NCBI GenBank assembly: GCA_017415455.1
Contig: JAFQGS010000025.1
Span: 1 to 35,743, forward strand
DNA from: Prevotella sp.
GTDB lineage: Bacteria; Bacteroidota; Bacteroidia; Bacteroidales; Bacteroidaceae
Reading direction: 5' to 3'
DNA: 35,743 nucleotides
Shown one piece after another: positions 7,632 through 16,666 of this stretch. Position numbers and translations under genes: made by a program. Position 1 is the stretch's first letter, and every line of letters begins with the position of its first letter. The notes below the pieces were generated by a model. The model did no database searches, was not told where the DNA came from, and saw nothing but the letters and a program-made list of their open reading frames with translations.

Positions 7632-7648
7632 CCTCTCCAAATGAGAGG
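7632..7648 (+). terminator. Weak hairpin after the island operon
   Basis: CCTCTC (7632-7637) pairs with GAGAGG (7643-7648) around CAAAT. It lies 47 bases after the operon stop, within a TCACCCCAAC...GAGAGGGG sequence of a type common between Bacteroidetes genes. There is no T-run. Confidence 0.35.
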
Positions 7649-7703
7649 GGAGAAATGGAAACTCATACAATTATAAATAATTTATGATACTGTCAAAATA
7701 AAC

Positions 7704-7721
7704 GTTGAGCGATGAACGAAA
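7704..7721 (-). repeat. Right imperfect inverted repeat of the island
   Basis: GTTGAGCGATGAACGAAA is the inverted partner of 1825-1842 (17 of 18). It lies 43 bases inside the right direct repeat. Confidence 0.6.
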
Positions 7722-7764
7722 TCTTAGCATACGTCTGCACTCCTTAAAATCAATCTATAAAGCC

Positions 7765-7843
7765 TATCATGCCAATAGGTGCTCTATGAGAATCTTTATA
7801 CCTATGACAATAAGTATCACGCCGCCAATGCACTCGGCAGTCT
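7765..7843 (-). repeat. Right 79-bp direct repeat within intact mntP
   Basis: Partner of 1716-1794 (78 of 79). It forms the 3' end of the complete mntP gene plus two bases past the stop codon. Confidence 0.9.
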
Positions 7844-8324
7844 TGCGGTATCTGTTGCCGAAAAGGTTGCCGATATAAACACCTACGGCGGAGAAGAGAA
7901 ACGTGGTGATGCCTATAACCATGGCTGAGGATAGGATGGACGCATTGAGAAACGCCAGCGATACTCCTACGGCCAGTGCGTCGATGCTTGTGGCAACAGC
8001 CAGGAGAAACATTATGCGTATGGCAAAGCCCTTGTCCTTGCTCTCCTCCTTGCTCTCAAATGCTTCCTTTATCATGTTTATACCTATATATGCCAGCAGG
8101 ATGAATGATATCCAGTGGTCCCATGCCTCCATAAATGCGGCAAACGCGCTGCCGAGCAGATAGCCGGCGACGGGCATCAGAGCCTGAAAACCTCCAAACC
8201 AAAGACCAGCGCAAAGAGCATGACGGAAGCGGACACGTGGCAATGCCAGACCCTTGCCTATTGATACGGCAAAGGCGTCCATGGACAATCCTATCGCTAT
8301 TATTATAAGTTCTGTTATTCCCAT
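7767..8324 (-). CDS. mntP: Manganese efflux pump MntP, 185 aa
   Basis: The protein has six hydrophobic helices and the two signature repeats of MntP: GLSMDAFAVSIGKGLAL near the N-terminus and ATSIDALAVGVSLAFL in the second half, each with its conserved Asp in the membrane. It exports Mn2+ across the inner membrane and protects against excess manganese. It is the last gene of the minus-strand run from rlmN, 41 bases after the flippase-like gene. No manganese riboswitch fits in that short gap, so expression is probably from the upstream promoters. Its last 25 codons are the right copy of the direct repeat flanking the island, so the gene may have been completed by DNA the island brought. Confidence 0.93.
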   Translation of the reverse strand: MGITELIIIAIGLSMDAFAVSIGKGLALPRVRFRHALCAGLWFGGFQALMPVAGYLLGSAFAAFMEAWDHWISFILLAYIGINMIKEAFESKEESKDKGFAIRIMFLLAVATSIDALAVGVSLAFLNASILSSAMVIGITTFLFSAVGVYIGNLFGNRYRKTAECIGGVILIVIGIKILIEHLLA

Positions 8325-8365
8325 TAGTATATATCTTTATTTTGCTTGTTACGGAGATGTGCTCC

Positions 8366-9346
8366 TTATGCTTTCGTCTTCATCATCAGCAGGCCGATGG
8401 CAGTCCATATCAACTCACGCAGTCTTACTATGAGCGCCACAAAGATGCCAGAACTTGCGGTCATTGCCAGACCTGTGGATGAGAGAAGGAATCCGCCTTC
8501 TCTGCCGCCTAACTGCAGTGGCATGAAGAAAAGGATGTTGGCAAGGAGACTCGTGAACGCCAATATCAGAACGCAGTGGATATAGCTGACGTCAGGTGTG
8601 AGCACAAGGAGAATGAACATAATCTCAAATGAGGACAGCAGGCGGCAAGCCAACTCAAGGGCTACAGCAGAGACAAATGTGCGGCGGTTCTGTCCGTGCA
8701 GTGCCGCTATCTGCTTGTCGATGTTGTCGAGCTCCGTCTTCCTGCTCTCTGTGAAGCGTATTGCGTGTTTGCCCACGACAGGCATCTTGCCGGCAATGCG
8801 CATTATGCTCAGCGCAATGCCCTTGCGGTAGCCCTTGATGAAAAACCATATGGCAAAGATGCATACAGAGGCTATGACGGCAAGCAGCACAGACATGAAT
8901 GTGTTAAGCGGCTCGGTGAGAACATACAGTATTGTTGCGATAAGCCAAAACCAGAAGTGACTGAAGATGTGGGTCATGACATAGAGAAGCACAGAGGATG
9001 TGGCGCGCTCAACACCTATGCGTGGTGTCAGTTCCATTATGCGATAAGGCTCACCGCCCATCAGTCCGCACGGCGTGGCATAGTTGAGTGCGAACCCGGA
9101 CACCGTTACCTTATATAGCCACCAGAAGCCTATCTCTTTCTTGTCCTTGCCTCCGCTTCTTATTATGACATACCATGCCGCAGTATTAATGATATATAGT
9201 AAGCCCCAAAGCGCTACTACGGCAGGAAACCAATAGCCGGCGCGTTGGAGCCCGTTAATGATGTCTTCATAGTTGAGCTGCGTCAGCATCAGTATGAGCA
9301 GCACAACGCCAAAGACGAAAAACATGTTCTTGTATTTCTTCTTCAT
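8366..9346 (-). CDS. Flippase-like integral membrane protein (LPG synthase TM region family), 326 aa
   Basis: The protein is mostly hydrophobic with about eight membrane helices and has features of the UPF0104/lysylphosphatidylglycerol-synthase transmembrane family: GFALNYATPCGLMGGEPYR in the first half and MPLQLGGREGGF near the end. The soluble aminoacyl-transferase domain of MprF is absent, so it would not itself make lysyl-lipids. Relatives are thought to move or anchor lipid-linked molecules in the inner membrane. It sits 31 bases after pdxA and 41 before mntP, within the same minus-strand run; this neighbourhood gives no clue to its substrate. Confidence 0.8.
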   Translation of the reverse strand: MKKKYKNMFFVFGVVLLILMLTQLNYEDIINGLQRAGYWFPAVVALWGLLYIINTAAWYVIIRSGGKDKKEIGFWWLYKVTVSGFALNYATPCGLMGGEPYRIMELTPRIGVERATSSVLLYVMTHIFSHFWFWLIATILYVLTEPLNTFMSVLLAVIASVCIFAIWFFIKGYRKGIALSIMRIAGKMPVVGKHAIRFTESRKTELDNIDKQIAALHGQNRRTFVSAVALELACRLLSSFEIMFILLVLTPDVSYIHCVLILAFTSLLANILFFMPLQLGGREGGFLLSSTGLAMTASSGIFVALIVRLRELIWTAIGLLMMKTKA

Positions 9347-9377
9347 CAGAATACCATTATGGTATTAGTCCTATTTG

Positions 9378-10478
9378 TTATTCTGCCTTGTTCTTTGGAA
9401 TGGCGAATCTAACCTTGTCGCTGTCGTCACGCTTCTCGTGATACAGTTTCTTCAAAGGGTTGGCAAATGGAAGGTCGTAATTATAGCGATTGCGGTAAAT
9501 ATCAATAGCTGTGTAAACGGCCTGTCTGAACGAACCCTCGTCGGCTGTTCCCTTTCCGGCAATCTCATATGCTGTGCCGTGGTCTGGCGAGGTGCGTATG
9601 ATAGGAAGTCCGGCCGTGTAGTTAACGCCATTGCCGGCAGCAAGACTCTTGAAAGGTGCCAGTCCCTGGTCGTGATACATTGCCAGTATGCCGTCGAAAG
9701 TGTCATAGGCGCCATGTCCGAAGAATCCGTCTGCCGCATAAGGACCGAAGGCATTGATGCCCTTCTCTGACAATTCGGCGATGGCAGGTGATATTATCTC
9801 TTCCTCCTCATTGCCAATAACGCCGTTGTCACCAGCATGCGGATTGAGAGAAAGTATTGCGATGCGAGGCTTTGAAACGCGGAAGTCGCGTTTTAAAGTG
9901 TCGGAGAATATCTCCGCCTTCTCCATGACCGCCTCTTTTGTAATGGCTGCCGCAACGTCTTTTATAGGCAGGTGTGTTGTCACCAATGCAACACGTAGCC
10001 TGTCGTTAAGCAGAATCATGAGGGCTTTAGCGTCACCTTCCATGCTTTGCTCAATATATTCTGTGTGTCCGCAGAATCTGAAGTTATCGCTTTGAATATT
10101 GTTCTTGTTGATAGGTGCCGTGACAAGGACATCGAAGAGACCATTGCGGTAGTCCTCCATGGCGCGCTCAAGAGCAAGATAAGCAGCCTTGCCCGCTTCT
10201 GCAGACGGAGCGCCCAGCTCCACTTTTACCTCCTCGTCGAATGTGGCTATGAGGTTAAGCTTGTCGGGGTGTGCCTCCTCGGCGCTGTTTATAATACTGA
10301 AGTTAGCCTGTATGTCAAGGGCATTGCGGTGATATGCTGCCACTTTTGGCGAACCATATATAATAGGTGTGCAAAGTTCAAGCATTGCAGGGTCGGCAAA
10401 GACTTTGAATATAACCTCGTAGCCAATACCATTAGTGTCTCCGTGAGTGATGGCTACCTTTATTTTTCTGTTCTCCAT
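9378..10478 (-). CDS. pdxA: 4-hydroxythreonine-4-phosphate dehydrogenase PdxA, 366 aa
   Basis: The N-terminal ITHGDTNGIGYEVIFK, central FCGHTEYIE, and C-terminal AMYHDQGLAPFK and IIRTSPDHGTAYEIAG are the PdxA signatures; their histidines bind the divalent metal. It oxidises 4-phosphohydroxy-L-threonine with NAD in the DXP-independent-of-PdxST branch of pyridoxal phosphate synthesis, in the cytoplasm. At 366 residues it is somewhat longer than the E. coli enzyme, as is usual in Bacteroidetes. It lies 109 bases after the DUF4837 gene and 31 before the flippase-like gene. Several open frames on the other strand of this gene are shadows. Confidence 0.96.
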   Translation of the reverse strand: MENRKIKVAITHGDTNGIGYEVIFKVFADPAMLELCTPIIYGSPKVAAYHRNALDIQANFSIINSAEEAHPDKLNLIATFDEEVKVELGAPSAEAGKAAYLALERAMEDYRNGLFDVLVTAPINKNNIQSDNFRFCGHTEYIEQSMEGDAKALMILLNDRLRVALVTTHLPIKDVAAAITKEAVMEKAEIFSDTLKRDFRVSKPRIAILSLNPHAGDNGVIGNEEEEIISPAIAELSEKGINAFGPYAADGFFGHGAYDTFDGILAMYHDQGLAPFKSLAAGNGVNYTAGLPIIRTSPDHGTAYEIAGKGTADEGSFRQAVYTAIDIYRNRYNYDLPFANPLKKLYHEKRDDSDKVRFAIPKNKAE

Positions 10479-10587
10479 ATCTGTTCTTGTTTATATATTC
10501 GTATTTATTTGTTACTTATTCAGCTTATGCAAGTTCCGCCTCATCTTCCTTTAACTTCCTTTGTCTTCTTGGCATGCGAAACTTTAG

Positions 10588-11634
10588 TTACTTGTTAGCA
10601 GGTTTGTTGTCCTTTAATTTGTTCAGAGTATATAGCGCTGCCTCCAGACGTCTCATCCTGTCGCGTTTTTTCTCGCCAGGGCCGTAGATGAATGCTTCTG
10701 CTGTTATTACTCTGTTGTTGGCAGAGTCAACGATAGAATGTGTTATGAACGGCCCGCCCATTGCGTCGTTCTCCATCTCCCATAGTCCTTTTACTACAAG
10801 AATGCTCTTGTTGTTGTAAACCGTTCTGCTTACCGACGACGTGTTTGGTGCTGTGGTCATATACATACCTTCACTCTGACCGGGGATATTCTCCTTCATT
10901 ATGCTGTCGCGCATCTCAATGACCTTGTCCATAGTAAGGTCTAAGCCGTCGTATGTGTATACGCAGATGTTCTTCATGCATTGTGGATTCTTGTCAGACA
11001 ACCAGATGAAGTTTTCCCCCTTCTTCTCATATTTCAGAGTTGGCGGAATGAGAATGAAACATTTCAACATTGTCTCTATATCTTCCTTCGCCTTGGTATT
11101 GTTGTTGTCTGTAAGTATCTGCACTTGTGTGCTGTTGTCTTGTGTGATTATGAGCTGCTTTATTTTTTTCATAAACTTACCAACTTCCTTTTGCAGGCTT
11201 TCAGCCGACGGGGTGTTGATTGATATGATAGTCTGAGGGTAAGCGTATGTGTTTTTTGTATATGTAAGCTCAGCCTTTTTGTATTTACTGCTATCTGCAT
11301 TTATGCTTATAATACTGCGTGAGTATTGTGTGTGCTTATTGACTTGGTTAGTTGTGATGCGCTTGACGTCAAAATAATTCTCTACTTGTGGAAGTCCCGC
11401 AACAGCCTCGTTCAAGGCCTCATACATTACGTCTCCTGTTTTTTTGTCATTGCTAATAAGCAGTACCTCATACAATTCTCCGATACTGTGCGGCTTGTGC
11501 TTCTCCCTGTGCTCATTGTTGCATGCCGTCAGCAATAATAAGAAAAGACATGCGTATAACAATGATGATATATGGCCTTTATAGGAATTGCTGTTGCTAA
11601 AGCGTTGCGTAGCTTGTGGAACCTTCTCTCTCAT
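10588..11634 (-). CDS. DUF4837 family lipoprotein, 348 aa
   Basis: The N-terminus has an unusually long polar stretch (about 26 residues) before a hydrophobic segment ending in the lipobox LLTAC, so the mature protein would be lipid-anchored at Cys38 in the envelope. The body has the DUF4837 pattern, including GELYEVLLISNDK near the start and GGPFITHSIVD with AEAFIYGPGEKKRD near the end. The function of the family is unknown. The setting rlmN - DUF4837 - pdxA recurs in Bacteroidales from memory. It is 33 bases after rlmN. A shorter signal peptide starting at a non-ATG codon nearer the hydrophobic part is possible. Confidence 0.85.
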   Translation of the reverse strand: MREKVPQATQRFSNSNSYKGHISSLLYACLFLLLLTACNNEHREKHKPHSIGELYEVLLISNDKKTGDVMYEALNEAVAGLPQVENYFDVKRITTNQVNKHTQYSRSIISINADSSKYKKAELTYTKNTYAYPQTIISINTPSAESLQKEVGKFMKKIKQLIITQDNSTQVQILTDNNNTKAKEDIETMLKCFILIPPTLKYEKKGENFIWLSDKNPQCMKNICVYTYDGLDLTMDKVIEMRDSIMKENIPGQSEGMYMTTAPNTSSVSRTVYNNKSILVVKGLWEMENDAMGGPFITHSIVDSANNRVITAEAFIYGPGEKKRDRMRRLEAALYTLNKLKDNKPANK

Positions 11635-11667
11635 AGGTGGAATTGTATGAAAAATGAGCGTTTGTTC

Positions 11668-12699
11668 TTATTGTGTCTCTTTCTTTGCAGTACTTAACAG
11701 TCCGCATGCTGCATATATGTCTTGTCCGCGGCTTGCCCTTATTGTGGTGAATACGCCATGATTGGTAAGATAGTCACGCAGAGCCTCCATCTTGGTGTCT
11801 TCCGCTCCGTGCAGCTCTGTGCCTGGGATATGATGGAATCTTATGAGGTTAATGCGACATTCAAGTCCTTCAAGAAGGCGTATTATCTCGCGGGCATGAG
11901 TAGTGGAGTCGTTGACGCCTTTAAAGACAATATACTCAAATGACAGGCGTCGTTGATGAGTGAAGTCGTAGTTCCTCATAAGGCTGATAATGTCTTTTAT
12001 GGACATCGCCTTTTCCGCAGGCATTAACATTGCCCTTTGCTCAGGAATAGGCGTGTGCATACTGATAGCGACATGGCAGTCGCTCTCGTCAAGGAAACGC
12101 TTTAGCTTGTTCTTAATGCCAACGCTGCTCACAGTTATTCTCTTAGGGCTCCAGGCGTATGTGTAGTCTGCCGTAAGAATCTGTGTGGCTTTAAGAACCT
12201 CATCAAGATTGTCCATTGGCTCTCCCTGCCCCATGAACACAATGTTTGTCAGTTTGTCTCGTTCGGGGAGGGAATATATCTGATTGAGAATATCTGTTAC
12301 TGTCAGGTTGCCTTCGAACCCCTGTTTGCCAGTCTGGCAGAAAAGGCAGTTCATTTTACATCCTACCTGGGATGATACGCATAATGTCGCACGGTCCTTG
12401 TCTGGAATATAAACAGTCTCAATATATTTCCCTGCAGCGGTAGGGAACAAGTATTTGATAGTTCCGTCCACAGAGCGCTGGCAATCAGCATAAGGTAAGC
12501 ATCCGACGGTGTATGCGTTACTTATTTTCTCTCTGTTGCTTTTTGAGATGTTTGTCATCTCGTCAATGGAACTTACATGCTGCTTGTAGATCCAGTTTGC
12601 TATTTGTCCTCCCGTAAAAGCAGGCATGCCCAATGACTTCGCCACTTCTTTAAGTTCGGGAAGCGACATGCCTAATAGAGGTTTCTTGATTGCTGACAT
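11668..12699 (-). CDS. rlmN: 23S rRNA (adenine2503-C2)-methyltransferase RlmN, 343 aa
   Basis: Radical-SAM enzyme that methylates A2503 of 23S rRNA and also A37 of some tRNAs. CKMNCLFC (C114, C118, C121) is the CxxxCxxC cluster motif. The region GEPMDNLDEV binds SAM, and SRGQDIYAACGLL near the end supplies the catalytic Cys332. Length is normal. It is the first gene of the minus-strand run leading to mntP. A TAACTTTG box on the minus strand (12725-12732) would give a leader of only about 20 bases. Confidence 0.96.
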   Translation of the reverse strand: MSAIKKPLLGMSLPELKEVAKSLGMPAFTGGQIANWIYKQHVSSIDEMTNISKSNREKISNAYTVGCLPYADCQRSVDGTIKYLFPTAAGKYIETVYIPDKDRATLCVSSQVGCKMNCLFCQTGKQGFEGNLTVTDILNQIYSLPERDKLTNIVFMGQGEPMDNLDEVLKATQILTADYTYAWSPKRITVSSVGIKNKLKRFLDESDCHVAISMHTPIPEQRAMLMPAEKAMSIKDIISLMRNYDFTHQRRLSFEYIVFKGVNDSTTHAREIIRLLEGLECRINLIRFHHIPGTELHGAEDTKMEALRDYLTNHGVFTTIRASRGQDIYAACGLLSTAKKETQ

Positions 12700-12724
12700 T
12701 TCTTAGGTCATTATATTACAGTGG

Positions 12725-12732
12725 CAAAGTTA
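12725..12732 (-). promoter_or_regulatory. -7 box for rlmN
   Basis: Reads TAACTTTG on the minus strand, matching TAnnTTTG, about 25 bases before the rlmN ATG. No clear -33 box. Confidence 0.45.
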
Positions 12733-12775
12733 AGTAAAAAATGTGATATTTTATCTAAGTCTCCTCTTTTTATGT

Positions 12776-12783
12776 TATATTTG
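12776..12783 (+). promoter_or_regulatory. -7 box for the GT2/DUF4922/SpoIID gene
   Basis: TATATTTG matches TAnnTTTG. A transcript starting near 12790 would include the 18-codon upstream frame at 12797-12853. No convincing -33 box. Confidence 0.45.
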
Positions 12784-12796
12784 CACCTAAATAGAT

Positions 12797-12853
12797 ATGA
12801 ATCGCAAGATAGGTTTACTGGCAGACAGCCCCTTTCTTCTTGCAGGTTCTTAA
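12797..12853 (+). CDS. Possible 18-codon leader peptide
   Basis: ATG at 12797 opens an 18-residue frame (MNRKIGLLADSPFLLAGS) ending at TAA 12851-12853, 18 bases before the ATG of the large gene at 12872. It begins only a few bases after the expected transcription start. It may be a translated leader or chance; nothing else supports it. Confidence 0.2.
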   Translation: MNRKIGLLADSPFLLAGS

Positions 12854-12871
12854 TAGGAAAACATATTGATT

Positions 12872-15800
12872 ATGAGAGGAAAGATAGATATTTTCTTGCC
12901 GTGCAGTGATGTGAGCACAGTCAGCCCATTGTTGTCACAGTTGAGAAATAGCCGAATAATACAGCAAATAGTATTGCTTGTTTCAGAGGATACCGCGAAT
13001 GTTGGTGAGGCTCCTGAAAATACCAGAATGGTGGCAGTGGATAATATGTTCTCTTCCAAGACAATAAGAAACGTTGCCGAGAATGTGCAGGCAGACTATG
13101 CGGTGCTGTACCTTAAAAACACACCACTCCTGTTGGGTGCTAATGGGTTGGAGAGAATGCTGTGCGTGGCAGCGGAGACCGATGCCGCTATGGTGTATGC
13201 CGACCGCTATGCTAAGGAGAACGGAGTTACGGTGAGCCATCCAGTTATAGACTATCAAGACGGAAGTGTTCGTGATGACTTTGATTTTGGCAGTCTGTTA
13301 CTTATAAAGTCAAGTCTTATTCGTGACTTTGTCTGTCAGCAGACGTCAGATTATAAATATGCCGGATTATATGAGTTGAGGCTTTTCTTGAGTCGTAACG
13401 GTTCTTTGTTCCACCTTAATGAATATCTTTACACCGAAGAGGAAGATGACACAAGGGACAGTGGGGTGAAACAATTTGATTATGTAAATCCTGCCAATAG
13501 GGATGTCCAGATAGAAATGGAACAGGCCGTGACGGCACACCTCACCGCAATAGGTGCTCTGGTGAATACCGCTTATTATAAGACTCCGGACTTCAACGAA
13601 CAGGTGTTTGAATATGAGGCATCGGTGGTGATTCCTGTGAGAAATCGTGAGAAAACGATAGCAGATGCTGTCCTGAGTGCTCTCGGGCAGAAGACAAAAT
13701 TCCCGTTCAATGTTATCGTTGTCGATAATCATTCTACTGATGACACAACGTGTATCCTTGAAGATATAAGCAAGGAGTATGCCGCAAAGAGTGCCGGCTG
13801 TCCCCAGCTGATACATATCATTCCCGACCGTAATGACTTGGGAATAGGCGGTTGCTGGAATGTGGCTGTGAACGACTCCCGATGCGGAAGGTTTGCTGTT
13901 CAGTTAGACAGCGACGATTTGTACTCATCTCCTGATACATTACAGACAATTGTTGACGCATTCTACAGCCAGAAAGCCGCAATGGTGATAGGCAGTTATC
14001 GTATGTGTGATTTCGAACTGAATACACTTCCGCCAGGACTTATAAGTCATGCCGAATGGACCGAGGACAACGGATGCAACAATGCCCTGCGTATTAATGG
14101 ACTTGGTGCGCCCCGCGCGTTCTTTACTCCGCTGTTAAGGCAGATTCAATTGCCAAATACAAGCTATGGTGAGGATTATGCTATGGGACTTGCTTTCAGC
14201 AGGAGATATAAAATAGGAAGAATATATGATGAGCTTTATCTGTGCAGGCGCTGGGGAGGTAATAGTGACTCGGCGTTAAGTGTGGAAAAGGTAAATGCGA
14301 ATAATCTTTATAAGGACAGACTTCGTACAATAGAGATTAAGGCACGTCAGCACTTATTCAGTGGTAAGGACGATGTCCTTGTTGACGACTCGCTGCATAG
14401 ATTCTTCACCCGTCAGCTTGAGACATGGGAGGATGCAAGAAAGAGATACCGTGACCTGAAGGATGTTAAGACTAAGGAACTTGTCCTTTCTGATGATTTT
14501 GGTGGGGAGCGCAAAGGTGTAGATGAACAAGACGGAGAAGACACAGCCGTTGTCTTTGATCTGAAAGCACAATATAACCCTGCACGGATTGTGTCAACAG
14601 GAGCAAGCATAGACAAGAATGTTATAGCGAAGAGACAGTGTTTCCTGTGCGAGAGCAACAGACCACAGCAACAAATAACAAAACGCCTGTGTGGAGGTTT
14701 GGAACTGTTAGTCAATCCTTTCCCGATACTCAACACTCATTTCACAATACCATCACATACTCATAAGCCACAGGCTATAAAGGACAATTATGGAAAAATG
14801 TATGACATTATTAAGTGCTATCCTGAGCTTATGGTGTTTTACAACGGTCCTCGTTGCGGAGCATCGGCTCCAGACCACATGCACTTCCAGGCAGGAGCGT
14901 CTGACGGAATACCGATGTTTGAGGGATGGCACAGGCTTTCCCGTAATCTCTCTGTTGTCTATTCGCTTAGCGAAGATGAGGACATCTCTGTGGTGAATGA
15001 CTATCCTTGTGCTGCATTTCTTATACGCAGCAAGTCAAAAGACTCTGGAGTTAAGATGTTCAATTGTATATACGAGTCGCTGACGTTGAAGAAGGATGAC
15101 ACGGAGCCAATGATGAACATTGTGACATGGATGCAGGATAATACGTATCTCTCGGTGATATTCCCAAGGGGTAAGCATCGTCCTGATTGCTATTATCATG
15201 ACACAGACCGACTGATGGTAAGTCCCGGGGCTTTGGATATGGCGGGACTTATTATCATGCCACGTGAGGAGGACTTTGAAAGAATAGATGCTTCTATTGC
15301 GCTTTCAATACTTCGTGAGGTAAGTCTGCCTTCAGCGGAGATGGAGACTGTGATTGAGAAGTTGAGGGCATTGAATGACTCGCATAATATTTGTACTTCT
15401 CAGATGCATGATGAAGAGCCCAATGTTCACGTAGGAATAGTGAGCGCGGAAAAGTTGACATTCTCATTAAACTCACCGTATATGGCTAAGGGCGAGGTGC
15501 TTACAGGAGAACAAACAGTGGAGTTCTCAGAAGGTGGCATCTTGTGGAATGGTAATAAATATCGTAATCTTAAGTTCAGTCCTAATTCAGATGATGCCTC
15601 GTTCTCGCTTCATGATGTCACCATAGGAGTTAACTTTCATTGGGAACGTAAGGAGAAACAGACTTTTGAAGGTACGTTGTTACTTATAGTAGAGGCAGAT
15701 AAGATATGTGCAATCAACTGTCTGCCTGTAGAGAGATATCTTGTAAGTGTGATATCCAGTGAGATGAGTGCGACATCCTCAATTGAGTTCCTGAAAGCCC

Positions 15801-16645
15801 ATGCCGTAATCTCTCGCAGTTGGCTGTTGGCTCAGATGAAGAAACGTTCCGAAGACAAATCGGCTTCTGGCTTCTTCTCCTTTGTTAAGAAGGATGATGA
15901 GCTTATAAAATGGTACGACCGCGATGACCATACGGTATTTGATGTGTGCGCAGATGATCATTGTCAGCGTTATCAGGGAATAACAAAGGCAGCCAATGCT
16001 CATGTCACAGAGGCGGTAAAGGCAACGAGAGGACAGATTCTTAAGCATAACGATGTTATATGTGACGCCCGCTTCAGCAAGTGCTGTGGAGGAGAGACAG
16101 AGGAGTATCAGTATTGTTGGGAAGATGAGCAGAAACCTTATCTTGTGTCTATACGTGATGCAGCGACAGAAGATGGTGTTCCTTTCTGCAACACTAAAGA
16201 TGCGAAGATTCTGAAGCAGGTGCTTAATGATTACGATCAGGAGACACACGACTTCTATCGTTGGACGGTGTCATATACAGCCAGCGAGCTTGCTCAGCTG
16301 ATACAGGAGAAACTGGGCATGGATCTTGGAGATATTATTGACCTTGTTCCTGTGGAACGAGGAAAGAGCGGTCGTATATCAAAACTAAGGATAGTGGGGT
16401 CTCTGCGCACTTTCACTATAGGTAAGGAACTGGAGATTCGCCGTGTGCTCAGCCGCACGCATCTATACAGCAGCGCTTTCAATGTGGAGAAGACTCATGA
16501 CGGATTTGTCCTTAACGGAAAGGGTTGGGGACATGGCGTAGGATTGTGTCAGATAGGTGCGGCAGTGATGGGAGAGCGTGGATACAAATATGATGACATT
16601 CTGTTGCACTATTATCGTGGTGCGGAGATTAAGAAAGCATGGTGA
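12872..16645 (+). CDS. Three-domain fusion: GT2 glycosyltransferase, DUF4922, SpoIID/LytB, 1257 aa
   Basis: Residues about 249-470 form a GT-A fold family 2 transferase (SVVIPVRNREKTIADAV, QLDSDDLY as the DxD site). Residues 1-240 are an additional GT-like region. Residues about 560-870 are DUF4922, with DHMHFQAG near 667, an HxHxQ-type motif as in GalT/HIT nucleotidyl transferases. Residues about 930 to the end are SpoIID/LytB (VERYLVSVISSEMSATSS; GKGWGHGVGLCQIGAAVMG), a domain that in SpoIID is a lytic transglycosylase. The start is the ATG at 12872; a TTG two codons earlier is rejected. No signal peptide is seen, which is odd for a wall-acting domain. The AmpG-like gene follows 21 bases downstream. 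Together they suggest handling of muropeptides or wall sugars; this is inference. Confidence 0.85.
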   Translation: MRGKIDIFLPCSDVSTVSPLLSQLRNSRIIQQIVLLVSEDTANVGEAPENTRMVAVDNMFSSKTIRNVAENVQADYAVLYLKNTPLLLGANGLERMLCVAAETDAAMVYADRYAKENGVTVSHPVIDYQDGSVRDDFDFGSLLLIKSSLIRDFVCQQTSDYKYAGLYELRLFLSRNGSLFHLNEYLYTEEEDDTRDSGVKQFDYVNPANRDVQIEMEQAVTAHLTAIGALVNTAYYKTPDFNEQVFEYEASVVIPVRNREKTIADAVLSALGQKTKFPFNVIVVDNHSTDDTTCILEDISKEYAAKSAGCPQLIHIIPDRNDLGIGGCWNVAVNDSRCGRFAVQLDSDDLYSSPDTLQTIVDAFYSQKAAMVIGSYRMCDFELNTLPPGLISHAEWTEDNGCNNALRINGLGAPRAFFTPLLRQIQLPNTSYGEDYAMGLAFSRRYKIGRIYDELYLCRRWGGNSDSALSVEKVNANNLYKDRLRTIEIKARQHLFSGKDDVLVDDSLHRFFTRQLETWEDARKRYRDLKDVKTKELVLSDDFGGERKGVDEQDGEDTAVVFDLKAQYNPARIVSTGASIDKNVIAKRQCFLCESNRPQQQITKRLCGGLELLVNPFPILNTHFTIPSHTHKPQAIKDNYGKMYDIIKCYPELMVFYNGPRCGASAPDHMHFQAGASDGIPMFEGWHRLSRNLSVVYSLSEDEDISVVNDYPCAAFLIRSKSKDSGVKMFNCIYESLTLKKDDTEPMMNIVTWMQDNTYLSVIFPRGKHRPDCYYHDTDRLMVSPGALDMAGLIIMPREEDFERIDASIALSILREVSLPSAEMETVIEKLRALNDSHNICTSQMHDEEPNVHVGIVSAEKLTFSLNSPYMAKGEVLTGEQTVEFSEGGILWNGNKYRNLKFSPNSDDASFSLHDVTIGVNFHWERKEKQTFEGTLLLIVEADKICAINCLPVERYLVSVISSEMSATSSIEFLKAHAVISRSWLLAQMKKRSEDKSASGFFSFVKKDDELIKWYDRDDHTVFDVCADDHCQRYQGITKAANAHVTEAVKATRGQILKHNDVICDARFSKCCGGETEEYQYCWEDEQKPYLVSIRDAATEDGVPFCNTKDAKILKQVLNDYDQETHDFYRWTVSYTASELAQLIQEKLGMDLGDIIDLVPVERGKSGRISKLRIVGSLRTFTIGKELEIRRVLSRTHLYSSAFNVEKTHDGFVLNGKGWGHGVGLCQIGAAVMGERGYKYDDILLHYYRGAEIKKAW

Positions 16646-16666
16646 ATTTGATTATTAGCAAATAAG

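Larger units (their letters stand above)
1795..7764. mobile_element. AT-rich accessory island at the 3' end of mntP
   Basis: About 5.97 kb lies between the two copies of the mntP end. It carries an AAA ATPase, a WYL regulator and a three-gene operon, and is visibly more AT-rich than the housekeeping genes to its right. An 18-bp inverted repeat pair lies just inside the ends. No transposase or recombinase gene is inside, so how it moves or moved is unknown; an enzyme acting in trans or homologous recombination is possible. Confidence 0.6.

Noticed and set aside
8325-8365. Manganese riboswitch upstream of mntP
   Set aside because: Only 41 bases separate mntP from the upstream gene, too short for a yybP-ykoY element.
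8346-9770. Plus-strand open frames opposite the flippase-like gene and pdxA
   Set aside because: They overlap well-supported genes, have low-complexity composition and no family motifs.
12866-12871. TTG start for the GT2/DUF4922/SpoIID gene
   Set aside because: An ATG lies two codons further on and nothing supports the rare start.
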